DNA from: Acidocella sp. | Lineage (GTDB): Bacteria > Pseudomonadota > Alphaproteobacteria > Acetobacterales > Acetobacteraceae | Reading direction: 5' to 3' | DNA length: 9,276 nucleotides | Assembly: GCA_028687415.1 (NCBI GenBank) | Contig: JAQUAC010000076.1 | Coordinates: 1-9,276, forward strand | Part shown: positions 1 through 6,297 of the stretch, piece by piece | Layout of the letters: the number at the start of each line of letters is the position of its first letter | Position numbering within the stretch: the stretch's first letter is position 1 | Made by a program: the position numbers and the translations under genes | Notes under the pieces: model-generated | Seen by the model: only the letters and a program-made list of their open reading frames with translations | Told to the model about the DNA's origin: nothing | Databases searched by the model: none

Positions 1-2
1 TG

Positions 3-293
3 GGCGCCTGCCTCACGGATCGGCTCGGGGACGGTCTCTCCGCCGTGTACTCCTTCTTCGACACAACGCTGGATGCCCGCTCGCTCGGCACCTACGCGGT
101 GCTCTGGCTGGTGAACCGCGCCGTGGCGCTGGGACTCCCGCATGTGTATCTGGGCTACTGGGTCGCCGAGAGCCGGAAAATGTCCTATAAAGCGAGATTC
201 CACCCGAGCGAAATTTTGCGCGCTGGGCAGTGGATGCCGCTGGTGGAGCCGCCCGTCCCCGCCCCGGTGCCCGCCGAGGCCGCCGAAGTTTAA
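3..293 (+). CDS. bpt: Aspartate/glutamate leucyltransferase (Bpt), 3' part only
   Basis: The reading frame is open from the left edge to a TAA, giving the last 96 codons; the 5' part lies outside the window. Visible landmarks are LSAVYSFFD, then SLGTYAVL, GLPHVYLGYW and SRKMSYKARFHPSEIL, which are characteristic of the C-terminal domain of the arginyl/leucyl-tRNA-protein transferase family (ATE_C). In bacteria this family is mostly Bpt, a cytosolic enzyme that moves leucine from Leu-tRNA onto proteins with N-terminal Asp or Glu, marking them for ClpS/ClpAP degradation. A GTG at 45 is not the start, because conserved family sequence lies before it. The protein ends in a Pro/Ala/Val-rich tail of about 20 residues after the conserved core, probably not structured. 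Family assignment is firm; leucine rather than arginine specificity is inferred from the bacterial setting. Confidence 0.93.
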   Translation, partial: GACLTDRLGDGLSAVYSFFDTTLDARSLGTYAVLWLVNRAVALGLPHVYLGYWVAESRKMSYKARFHPSEILRAGQWMPLVEPPVPAPVPAEAAEV

Positions 294-301
294 CGCGCCA
301 C

Positions 302-326
302 CCGGAATATTCCGGCTTGCATGCAA
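302..326. repeat. Two adjacent perfect palindromes
   Basis: CCGGAATATTCCGG (302-315) is a perfect 14-bp palindrome, and TTGCATGCAA (317-326) is a perfect 10-bp palindrome one base later. They lie in the short spacer between the bpt stop and the small membrane protein gene. No T-run follows, so they do not look like an intrinsic terminator. A dimeric regulator's operator is the more natural reading, but no known consensus is recognised. Confidence 0.5.
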
Positions 327-350
327 CCACAGGTATGGTACGTTTTCGTT

Positions 351-557
351 ATGGAAACCTATCTCCCGCGCCGCGCTATGCTTGGCATGTGGCTCGGCTT
401 GGCGGCGGCAGTGCCCGCGCTCGCATATAGCCTCTGGCTGACGGATATGGCGTTGCGGGCGCACCAGACGCTATTGCTCGCCATTCGCGGCATGTTCGCA
501 GTGGTGCTGTTCTGCAATGTCGTGCTGCTGCTTACCCCGCTGGCGGGCAGACGCTAG
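351..557 (+). CDS. Small hypothetical two-helix membrane protein
   Basis: A 68-residue product. It has a short basic N-terminus (R7, R8), a hydrophobic segment at about 9-30 (MLGMWLGLAAAVPALAYSLW), a short polar loop with Asp, Arg and His, and a second hydrophobic segment at about 42-63 ending in a basic tail (GRR). This suggests two membrane-spanning helices. An in-frame ATG at 321 would add ten residues, but those codons have poorer GC at third positions than the rest, so 351 is preferred; neither start has a clear ribosome-binding site. Codon use after 351 resembles the neighbours. The stop lies 9 bases from the stop of the convergent minus-strand gene. No family is recognised and no function is proposed. 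It could still be a chance open frame, though the hydrophobic pattern argues for a real gene. Confidence 0.5.
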   Translation: METYLPRRAMLGMWLGLAAAVPALAYSLWLTDMALRAHQTLLLAIRGMFAVVLFCNVVLLLTPLAGRR

Positions 558-566
558 GCCCGGCGT

Positions 567-2453
567 TCAGAAACCGAACATGTGGTCGAAGGAGAAGCCG
601 CCAGCACCATCATCTACACCATGGAAGCCGAACAGGCGGCAGGTGGTATCGCGGATCAGCACGTAGCCACACTCACCCGCCGCACTTAACCGCGCCGCCG
701 TAAAATGTTCCGAGGGACGGACGATAAACGAGCCCGCGCAGGCGATGGTGAGCTGAGCCGTGTCCAGCAATGCGCCTTCGCCATCGTAAAGCTCCAGCAT
801 TGTACTGGAGGTCTCCAGCCACGGGCCGGAAGCCGGGTAGATCAGCACGCAGAATGTTTCGCGTCCGCCGAAGCCGAGCTTCAAGAACAACCGCGTGGAG
901 AGGCCTGGTGGCTTGCCCGTGTAGCTCTGCGGCTCATTCTTGTAGACCATCAGCGTGTTGAAGATGTGCGCGCCAAAGCTGCTCTCCGCCGCGTGTCCGC
1001 TTGCACGGTCCTCGAAACGGAACAGCGCGTGCAGCCAGCCATTGGCATCCCCCCCGTTGCGAAAATCGTAGACCAGCTCGGCGTGCCCGCCATCGGGCAG
1101 CGCGCCCGGCGGCAGTATGTCGTCCAGATCGACAGCGCAATCATGGTCGCGGGGCAGCACACCCATAAAGTGCTCGGCCAGCTTGGCGCCGCCCGGCGCG
1201 AACACGTCCACGCGCAGCGGCGTGTTGGTTTCACTGGCGGCCATTGGCGTGGGCAGCAGGATGGTTTTGAAGCGTGTGCGCGGCAGCACCGGGAAGGGTA
1301 GCAGAAAACCGCGCCCCATGGCTGGATGCAGCGTCTTGATCCCCGGATCGGGGCGGAGATCGCCGCGCTCCACATTCACATGCGCGATGCGCGTGCGCCC
1401 GGCGCGCCGCACCTCGTAGCGCGGGCGGACCACATGCCGCCCGGCGAGAAACTCAATCTGCGCGGGCCAGTGCAGGCCGGGGAACACATCCGCCACGTCC
1501 AGCGCCAACGTAGCGAAAGGCGGCACTTCGACATCCAACGGCACCGGGGCGTTGGCGCCCATGCGGTCCAGCGCCAGGGCGCTGGCAGGGATGGGGACGG
1601 CGTGGCTGTTCTGTATCCAGAGCGTTACCTGCTCATCAGCGCGCGGGGCAGGCAGGCCGGCGAAGCGCTCCGAAGGCCAAGCATTGGCGTCATGAGTGCA
1701 GGAGAGTGAGGCGCTGTTATCGGTGGCGTAGGTATCAAGCGCGTATTTCACCACGTCGTGCCCGGCGATGCCGGTGGCGTGGATGAAGAGTTGGCCGGTG
1801 AAGGGGCCAAGGCCGAAGCGCTCGCGCACCACGCGGCTGTCCAGCACGTAGCCGCCCGGTCCGGCGGGGGCGGAATCGTCCCACTCAGCCAGCTTTGCGC
1901 CCGTGGCGTCGAACAGGATGTGGAAGAAGCGGACTGTTTTGGCGCCGTATCCGGCCCAGTAATTAGCGGTGGTGAGGCGCGTGGCGAAATGGCCGTCATC
2001 ACGGAAGAACACGAAATTCGTGGCGAAGTTCACAGCGTCCAGATAACGCGCCGGATTGGTGCGCCAGAGGGTGGGGAGTTTCGCGCCGTCCAGCGTCAGC
2101 AGCACCGCCCCCGGCGGCAGAAAGCGGCGCAGGCGCTCGGCGATACGCCCGGCATCGAAGGCCGCGATTAGCACGCTCTCCACCCGTGCCTCGGGTAGGT
2201 CTACCAGCGCCCTGGCGACATGCCCGCCGCGAATTTGACCGATGGCCTGAATGTCCTGCACGTACACGCCCTCGACATCGAAATCCGGGCACAGCGCCAG
2301 CAACGGCCCGGCGATGCCGTCCGGATCGAACACCGCGACGCTGCCCGCTTGCGCCGCCAGGGCCGCCAAGCCGCGCGCCGCCAGCGGGTGGGCCAGCGCC
2401 TTGTAGGCCACGTTGCCGCCGCGCGAATTGTCGAAGGTTTCGATATCCAGCAT
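567..2453 (-). CDS. Unrecognised 628-residue protein with repeated beta-rich modules
   Basis: I do not recognise the family. Residues about 35-125 alternate beta and alpha elements (GSVAVFDPDGIAG, then VYVQDIQAIGQIRGG, VESVLIAAFDAGRI and PPGAVLLTLDGAKLP) in a Rossmann-like way. From about 175 the protein becomes beta-rich and seems to repeat: ILFDATGAKLAEW (179-191), VDVFAPGGAKLAEHF (415-429) and LELYDGEGALLDTA (553-566) align, and a weaker copy lies near 291-325. Copies at 217-260, 457-500 and 596-628 share a later strand-rich stretch ending near SLSCTHDANAW, ESSFGAHIF and GFSFDHMFGF. There is no signal peptide or membrane helix, so it is probably cytosolic. The ATG at 2453 lies 5 bases after the ELM1 stop, which supports cotranscription. 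The frame stays open upstream to 2747, but only as an overlap with the ELM1 gene. Confidence 0.85.
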   Translation of the reverse strand: MLDIETFDNSRGGNVAYKALAHPLAARGLAALAAQAGSVAVFDPDGIAGPLLALCPDFDVEGVYVQDIQAIGQIRGGHVARALVDLPEARVESVLIAAFDAGRIAERLRRFLPPGAVLLTLDGAKLPTLWRTNPARYLDAVNFATNFVFFRDDGHFATRLTTANYWAGYGAKTVRFFHILFDATGAKLAEWDDSAPAGPGGYVLDSRVVRERFGLGPFTGQLFIHATGIAGHDVVKYALDTYATDNSASLSCTHDANAWPSERFAGLPAPRADEQVTLWIQNSHAVPIPASALALDRMGANAPVPLDVEVPPFATLALDVADVFPGLHWPAQIEFLAGRHVVRPRYEVRRAGRTRIAHVNVERGDLRPDPGIKTLHPAMGRGFLLPFPVLPRTRFKTILLPTPMAASETNTPLRVDVFAPGGAKLAEHFMGVLPRDHDCAVDLDDILPPGALPDGGHAELVYDFRNGGDANGWLHALFRFEDRASGHAAESSFGAHIFNTLMVYKNEPQSYTGKPPGLSTRLFLKLGFGGRETFCVLIYPASGPWLETSSTMLELYDGEGALLDTAQLTIACAGSFIVRPSEHFTAARLSAAGECGYVLIRDTTCRLFGFHGVDDGAGGFSFDHMFGF

Positions 2454-2458
2454 GTTTC

Positions 2459-3385
2459 TTACAACCCCAGGCGGCGGCGGAGTTCGGCCCCCGCCATTTC
2501 CGTATCGTTCAGTGGTGCCGTATCCCACAGCTCCAGCCGCCCGGCAAAATCGCGCACGCGGCCATCTTGCACCAGCGCGTCCATGAAGGCGCCGATGCGC
2601 GCCGAGCGGCCGGGCAGGCGCACCAGATACACGGGCGCGGAGGTCGCCACGGCTTCGGAGACCATGGAGACAGAATCCGCCGTGGCGATGATGGCGTCGG
2701 CGCAGGCGAGCATGCCAAAATACGGATTCTCGCCCTGCATGTCCCATATCCAGGCGCCCAGCGGTTCCAGCGCGGCGCGGAGGATGCTCACCACCTCCGG
2801 CGCGGTGCGGCGGGAGGGCGTGATGACCAGCCCGGCCTCACGTGCCACTGCCGCGAGCTGCGCCGCCAGCGCGTGGGCCTGCGGGGCCTCGAATCTGTAG
2901 CGCCCATTACTGCCACCCAGCAGCACCGCCACCAGCGGACGGCGGAAGGCGGCGAATTTTTCCGCCCAGAGCATGCGCTCAGCGGCCAGACGGGCCTGGG
3001 TGACGCGGTGCAACGCCGTGCGGGTGACGATGACATTAGGGCCGTCAATACCATCATGCCGGGCGGCCAGAATTGCGTCGAATTTACGCAGATCCATACG
3101 TGGGTGCTGAATGGCGACGGCTTTCACGTCCTTGCTCCGCAGTGCCGCGGCGACGCGCGCCCCGGCCCCGCCGCAGCCCATGACCACGCCTGGCATCGGC
3201 CCCGCGAACGCTTCCGCTCCCACGGCCCAGCGCGCCACCGGCCATAGCCCCGAGGAGATGCGGTGCCACGGTGCACGGAAGCGCAGCGTGCGCAGCTCCG
3301 CCCGCAAGCCAGCGGCCTCCGTCAGCCCCAGCGCCTGCGCGCGCAAACCGGCGAGATCAGTACAAAAAATCCTGGCGTCTTCCAT
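2459..3385 (-). CDS. ELM1-family (DUF1022) GT-B-like protein
   Basis: A 308-residue protein covering the full Mito_fiss_Elm1 family length. Family landmarks are the start DLAGLRAQALGLTEA, VVMGCGGAGARVAAAL (67-82), AIQHPRMDLRKFDAILAARHD (about 91-111), PNVIVTRTALHRVT, the glycine loop VAVLLGGSNGRYRF (about 151-164), SRRTAPEV, and ADAIIATADSVSMVSEA with APVYLVRLPGR near the C-terminus. Plant ELM1 acts in mitochondrial fission. Bacterial members resemble GT-B glycosyltransferases, often carry misleading epimerase labels, and have no settled biochemical role. The start is an ATG without a strong Shine-Dalgarno and matches where family proteins begin. It is the first gene of a pair with the 628-residue protein and diverges from the zinc hydrolase gene. 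The family call is firm; the function is not known. Confidence 0.9.
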   Translation of the reverse strand: MEDARIFCTDLAGLRAQALGLTEAAGLRAELRTLRFRAPWHRISSGLWPVARWAVGAEAFAGPMPGVVMGCGGAGARVAAALRSKDVKAVAIQHPRMDLRKFDAILAARHDGIDGPNVIVTRTALHRVTQARLAAERMLWAEKFAAFRRPLVAVLLGGSNGRYRFEAPQAHALAAQLAAVAREAGLVITPSRRTAPEVVSILRAALEPLGAWIWDMQGENPYFGMLACADAIIATADSVSMVSEAVATSAPVYLVRLPGRSARIGAFMDALVQDGRVRDFAGRLELWDTAPLNDTEMAGAELRRRLGL

Positions 3386-3409
3386 AATCTGCGGCTTTGG
3401 CGACGGCGC

Positions 3410-3448
3410 GGGGCGGCGTCAACCCACCGCCCGATTGCGCGCCGCCCC
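3410..3448. repeat. 9-bp inverted repeat in a divergent promoter region
   Basis: GGGGCGGCG at 3410-3418 and CGCCGCCCC at 3440-3448 are perfect reverse complements separated by 21 bases. They lie in the 84-base spacer between the divergent ELM1 and zinc hydrolase genes. A minus-strand -35-like TTGACG (3422-3417) starts inside the loop and overlaps the left arm, but no convincing -10 follows it. The arms are all G/C, so chance in GC-rich DNA is possible. An operator or an mRNA leader stem are both open. Confidence 0.4.
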
Positions 3449-3469
3449 AACCCGGTTACACTGGCGGTC

Positions 3470-4450
3470 ATGAGCGCTGACCAGCCGCCCACCCTGACGC
3501 CGTCCGCCCCCGCTTTGGGGCTGCCGACGTTTGCCGTGGAGATCGCGGCACCGGACCTTACCCCTTTTATCGCCGGCAATACTGGCATTCCCGGCTTCAC
3601 CACGCTCGATTCCGGACGCCCTGGGCCGCATGCGGTGGTCGTCTCGCTGATTCACGGCAATGAGTTCGCCGGGGCCATTGTGCTCGCCGAACTGCTGCGG
3701 ACAGGATTCGTGCCGCAATGCGGGCGGCTGACACTCGGCTTCGCCAATCTCGCCGCCTTCGCCCGTTTCACGCCGGAGAACCCGGTGGCATCGCGCTTCG
3801 TGGAAGAGGACATGAACCGCGTCTGGGACGATTTTCAGCTTTTCGGCGTGCGGCGCTCGGCGGAACTGGACCGGGCGCGGGAGATCCGCCCGCTGATCGA
3901 CTCCGCCGACTTATTGCTGGATCTGCACAGTATGCTCTGGCCCGCCGACCCGGCCTTGCTCTGCGGTGCGGGGCAGCGCGGGCGGGCGCTGGCACTTGCA
4001 CTGGGTACGCCGGGCATGGTGATTGCCGATGCGGGGCATGCCGGCGGCAAACGGCTCATCGATTACGGGCGCTTCACCGAGGGCGCTGAACAAAATGCGG
4101 CCTGCGTGCTGGTGGAAGCCGGGCAGCATTGGGAGCAAGCCGCCGTGACACAGAGCCGCGCCACCGTGGTTTCGCTATTGCGCCACGCGGGGATGGTTTC
4201 CGCCCCTGCCCCGGCAGGCAGCCCCACCTTCGCCCAGGTGGTGCGCACAATTACCGCGCGCACCAATCGTTTCGTGTTTGAGCGGGCGTTCCGGGGCGGC
4301 GAGATTATCGCCAAGGCCGGCACGGTTATCGCGCATGATGGGGACGAGGCGATTACGACCCCGGAAGATAACATGATGCTGGTGATGCCGAGCCTGAAAG
4401 TCAGCCACGGGCATACGGCGGTGCGGCTGGCGAGACGCTCCGGGGCCTAA
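3470..4450 (+). CDS. Succinylglutamate desuccinylase/aspartoacylase-like zinc hydrolase
   Basis: A 326-residue member of the AstE/ASPA branch of M14 zinc carboxypeptidase-fold enzymes, which cleave N-acyl amino acids. Visible signatures are HGNE (zinc ligands H62 and E65), EDMNRVW (N116 and R117, the usual substrate-carboxylate contact), DLLLDLHSM (third zinc ligand H153) and VLVEAG (E216, the expected catalytic glutamate). The C-terminal 90 residues (FVFERAFRGGEIIAKAGTVIA) form the beta domain usual in the family. The frame is open further upstream, but ATG 3470 fits the family start and lies outside the divergent ELM1 gene. There is no clear Shine-Dalgarno; a TACACT at 3457-3462 could place the transcript start at the ATG. 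No arginine-succinyltransferase genes are adjacent, so the acyl-amino-acid substrate is unknown and astE is not assigned. The stop overlaps that of the convergent MDR gene. Confidence 0.9.
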   Translation: MSADQPPTLTPSAPALGLPTFAVEIAAPDLTPFIAGNTGIPGFTTLDSGRPGPHAVVVSLIHGNEFAGAIVLAELLRTGFVPQCGRLTLGFANLAAFARFTPENPVASRFVEEDMNRVWDDFQLFGVRRSAELDRAREIRPLIDSADLLLDLHSMLWPADPALLCGAGQRGRALALALGTPGMVIADAGHAGGKRLIDYGRFTEGAEQNAACVLVEAGQHWEQAAVTQSRATVVSLLRHAGMVSAPAPAGSPTFAQVVRTITARTNRFVFERAFRGGEIIAKAGTVIAHDGDEAITTPEDNMMLVMPSLKVSHGHTAVRLARRSGA

Positions 4451-5454
4451 AACTCCAGACAAATCTTGCCGAAATGTTTGCCCGATGCTTCGTGCTTAAA
4501 GGCATCGGCAATGCCGCCGAGGGCAAAGCTGCTGTCTATGACCGGGCGGATGCCAGTGGCTTCCAGGCCGCGCACCATGTCCTGCTGCTGGCGGCGGCTG
4601 CCAACCACAATGCCTTGCAGCCGCGCCTGGCGCATCATCAGCGCCGCGGTCGGCACCTCGCCGCCCCAGCCGGTGAGCACGCCGATGAGCGCGATATGCC
4701 CGCCTTGTGCCACGGCGGTGATGGATTGCGGCAGCGTGCCCGGCCCGCCGACTTCTATGACATGATCCACGCCGCGCCCGCCCGTCCAGTCGCGCACGCG
4801 CGTGCCCCAATCCGGGTGGGTTTTGTAATTCACACCAAAGGATGCGCCCAAGCCACGCAGGCGTTCCAGTTTTTCGTCCGAGGATGAGGTGGCGATGACA
4901 GTGGCCCCCATGGCCCGCGCGAATTGCAGCGCGAACATGGAGACGCCGCCCGTGCCGAGCACGAGCACGGTGTCACCCGCCTTCAGCCGCCCTTCCACCA
5001 CCAAGGCGCGCCAGGCGGTTAGTCCCGCAGTGGTTAGTGTCGCCGCTTCCGCGTGGCTCCAGGCCTTGGGGGCGTGCGTGAACCAGCTTGCCGGGCGGGT
5101 GGCGTATTCGCGGGCGTAGCCATCCTCGCCGTCCCCCGGCACGGCGGAGAAATCGCCAGGCGCGGGGGTGCCGTCCTGCCAATGCGGGAAGAAGCCGGAG
5201 ACCACGGCATCGCCCACCGCGAATTCGGTAACGCCGGTGCCAATTGCCTCAACCACGCCCGCGCCGTCCGCCATGGGGATACGCCCATCTGCCGTGGGAA
5301 TGGCGCCCGTTACCACCGCGTAGTCGTGGTAGTTCAGTGAACAGGCATGCAGGCGGACGAGAATCTCGCCCGGGCCGGGGGGAATGGGGGCGCCATCCTC
5401 CACCAGCATGAGGTTTTCCAGCCCGGCTGGCGCCTTGAGTTTTATGGCTTGCAT
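4447..5454 (-). CDS. MDR-superfamily NAD(P)-dependent oxidoreductase (quinone-reductase-like)
   Basis: A 335-residue medium-chain dehydrogenase/reductase. The N-terminal GroES-like domain includes PGPGEILVRLHACSLNYHDY (27-46); SLNYHD stands where zinc alcohol dehydrogenases have their catalytic Cys, and the structural-zinc Cys cluster is absent. Next come MADGAGVVEAIGTGV (61-75), AATLTTAGLTAW (137-148), and the Rossmann domain with VLVLGTGGVSMFALQFA (163-179), ATSSSDEKLERLRGLGA, DHVIEVGGPGTL and a final HFGKICLEF. The pattern matches the MDR7-like subgroup often labelled zinc-type alcohol dehydrogenase. By sequence it should be a zinc-independent, probably NADP-using reductase of quinones, enones or similar; the substrate is unknown. 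GAGG (5465-5462), in a G-rich run, lies 7 bases before the ATG. It is the last gene of the hfq array, 24 bases after the phosphatase stop, and its TAG shares bases with the convergent TAA. Confidence 0.92.
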   Translation of the reverse strand: MQAIKLKAPAGLENLMLVEDGAPIPPGPGEILVRLHACSLNYHDYAVVTGAIPTADGRIPMADGAGVVEAIGTGVTEFAVGDAVVSGFFPHWQDGTPAPGDFSAVPGDGEDGYAREYATRPASWFTHAPKAWSHAEAATLTTAGLTAWRALVVEGRLKAGDTVLVLGTGGVSMFALQFARAMGATVIATSSSDEKLERLRGLGASFGVNYKTHPDWGTRVRDWTGGRGVDHVIEVGGPGTLPQSITAVAQGGHIALIGVLTGWGGEVPTAALMMRQARLQGIVVGSRRQQQDMVRGLEATGIRPVIDSSFALGGIADAFKHEASGKHFGKICLEF

Positions 5455-5458
5455 GTTT

Positions 5459-5465
5459 CCCCCTC
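5459..5465 (-). promoter_or_regulatory. Ribosome-binding site of the MDR gene
   Basis: On the minus strand GAGGGGG precedes the ATG at 5454 by about 4-7 bases, inside the 24-base gap after the phosphatase gene. It fixes the start codon and suggests independent, efficient initiation within the operon. Confidence 0.7.
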
Positions 5466-5478
5466 GTCTTTCGACATT

Positions 5479-6297
5479 CTACCGTAGCAGCGCGTCCGCC
5501 AGATCCTCCCAGCTCGCGGCATCCGGCGTGAGCAGCAGCCCGCCGGTGACGTGGGTGGGACGGTATTCAGTGCCGTCAAAATGCCGCGCGTAGCCTCCCG
5601 CCTCGCGGTGCAGCAGCACGCCCGCCGCGTGGTCCCAGGGCAGCAGCCTGCGGAACATCTGCACATGGCAATACCCCGCCGCCAGCATACGGTACTGGTG
5701 GGCGGCGCAGCGGTAATCGGTGACGGCGGCCATGTTGTCCAAACGGTGCAGCACGTGAGAGCGCAGCGGCTCCTCCATGTAGCGCCAGGACATGGAGCCC
5801 ACCATCTGGCTCACCGGCACGGGGGCAGCCACGCGCAGGCGGCGCTTGCTGCCGTCCGCCGCCACCATCCAGGCGCCTTGCCCAGGCAGCGCCAGGGCGC
5901 AGTCATCGCCAAAGGGGTCGTAGATAAACCCCGCCAGCACCTTATCGGCCTCCACCAGCGCCGCCATGACGCCGAAGAGCGGCAGCTCGGCGGCGAAGTT
6001 CGCGGTACCGTCGATCGGGTCCAGCACCCAGACGCGCCCTGGCTCGGCTAGGCGTTCCAGCCGCGCCTCTCCGGCGGAGACGGCCTCTTCGCCGATAACA
6101 TCATCGCCCGGAAACAACGCCCGCAAACCCGCGTTCAACGCCCGCTCGGCGGCCACATCCGCCACCGTCACCGGGTCCAGCGGGCCACTTTTCAGGCTCA
6201 CGTCGCCAGGACCGAGTTTTTTGAAATGCGGCAGGATTTCCGTTTGCGCCACGCGGCGCAGCAGAGCGATAACCGCTGCGATTTCTGTCTCGGTCAT
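5479..6297 (-). CDS. Inositol monophosphatase family protein
   Basis: A 272-residue member of the IMPase/SuhB/CysQ superfamily of Mg2+-dependent, Li+-sensitive phosphatases. Key elements are DPVTVADVAAE (41-51), GEE (69-71, metal ligand E70), WVLDPIDGTANF (90-101, ligands D93 and D96 with the loop threonine T98), and PWDHAAGVLLHREAGG (220-235, ligand D222). All catalytic positions are intact. Substrates in the family include inositol-1-phosphate, histidinol phosphate, PAP and fructose-1,6-bisphosphate, and the sequence does not let me choose. The ATG overlaps the hflX stop as ATGA, with GAGG 4 bases upstream (6305-6302), so translational coupling is likely. It sits third in the hfq-hflX array. 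SuhB relatives also have roles in ribosomal RNA transcription and maturation, which would suit the neighbours, but that is inference. Confidence 0.92.
   Translation of the reverse strand: MTETEIAAVIALLRRVAQTEILPHFKKLGPGDVSLKSGPLDPVTVADVAAERALNAGLRALFPGDDVIGEEAVSAGEARLERLAEPGRVWVLDPIDGTANFAAELPLFGVMAALVEADKVLAGFIYDPFGDDCALALPGQGAWMVAADGSKRRLRVAAPVPVSQMVGSMSWRYMEEPLRSHVLHRLDNMAAVTDYRCAAHQYRMLAAGYCHVQMFRRLLPWDHAAGVLLHREAGGYARHFDGTEYRPTHVTGGLLLTPDAASWEDLADALLR

Noticed and set aside
45..293. A short independent gene starting at GTG 45
   Set aside because: Conserved leucyltransferase sequence (TDRLGDGLSAV) continues upstream to the window edge, so this is the tail of a longer gene.
2454..2747. 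Possible N-terminal extension of the 628-residue protein (same open frame continues upstream)
   Set aside because: The extension lies wholly inside the 3' part of the ELM1 gene in another frame and reads as Arg/His/Gly-rich shadow sequence. The ATG at 2453 directly after the ELM1 stop is a natural operon start.
2186..3247. Plus-strand open frame of about 350 codons opposite the ELM1 gene
   Set aside because: Arg/Pro/His-rich composition with no family features, antisense to a clear ELM1-family gene.
3263..3469. Longer N-terminus for the zinc hydrolase
   Set aside because: It would overlap the divergent ELM1 gene and its residues are Arg/Pro-rich without homology; ATG 3470 fits the family.
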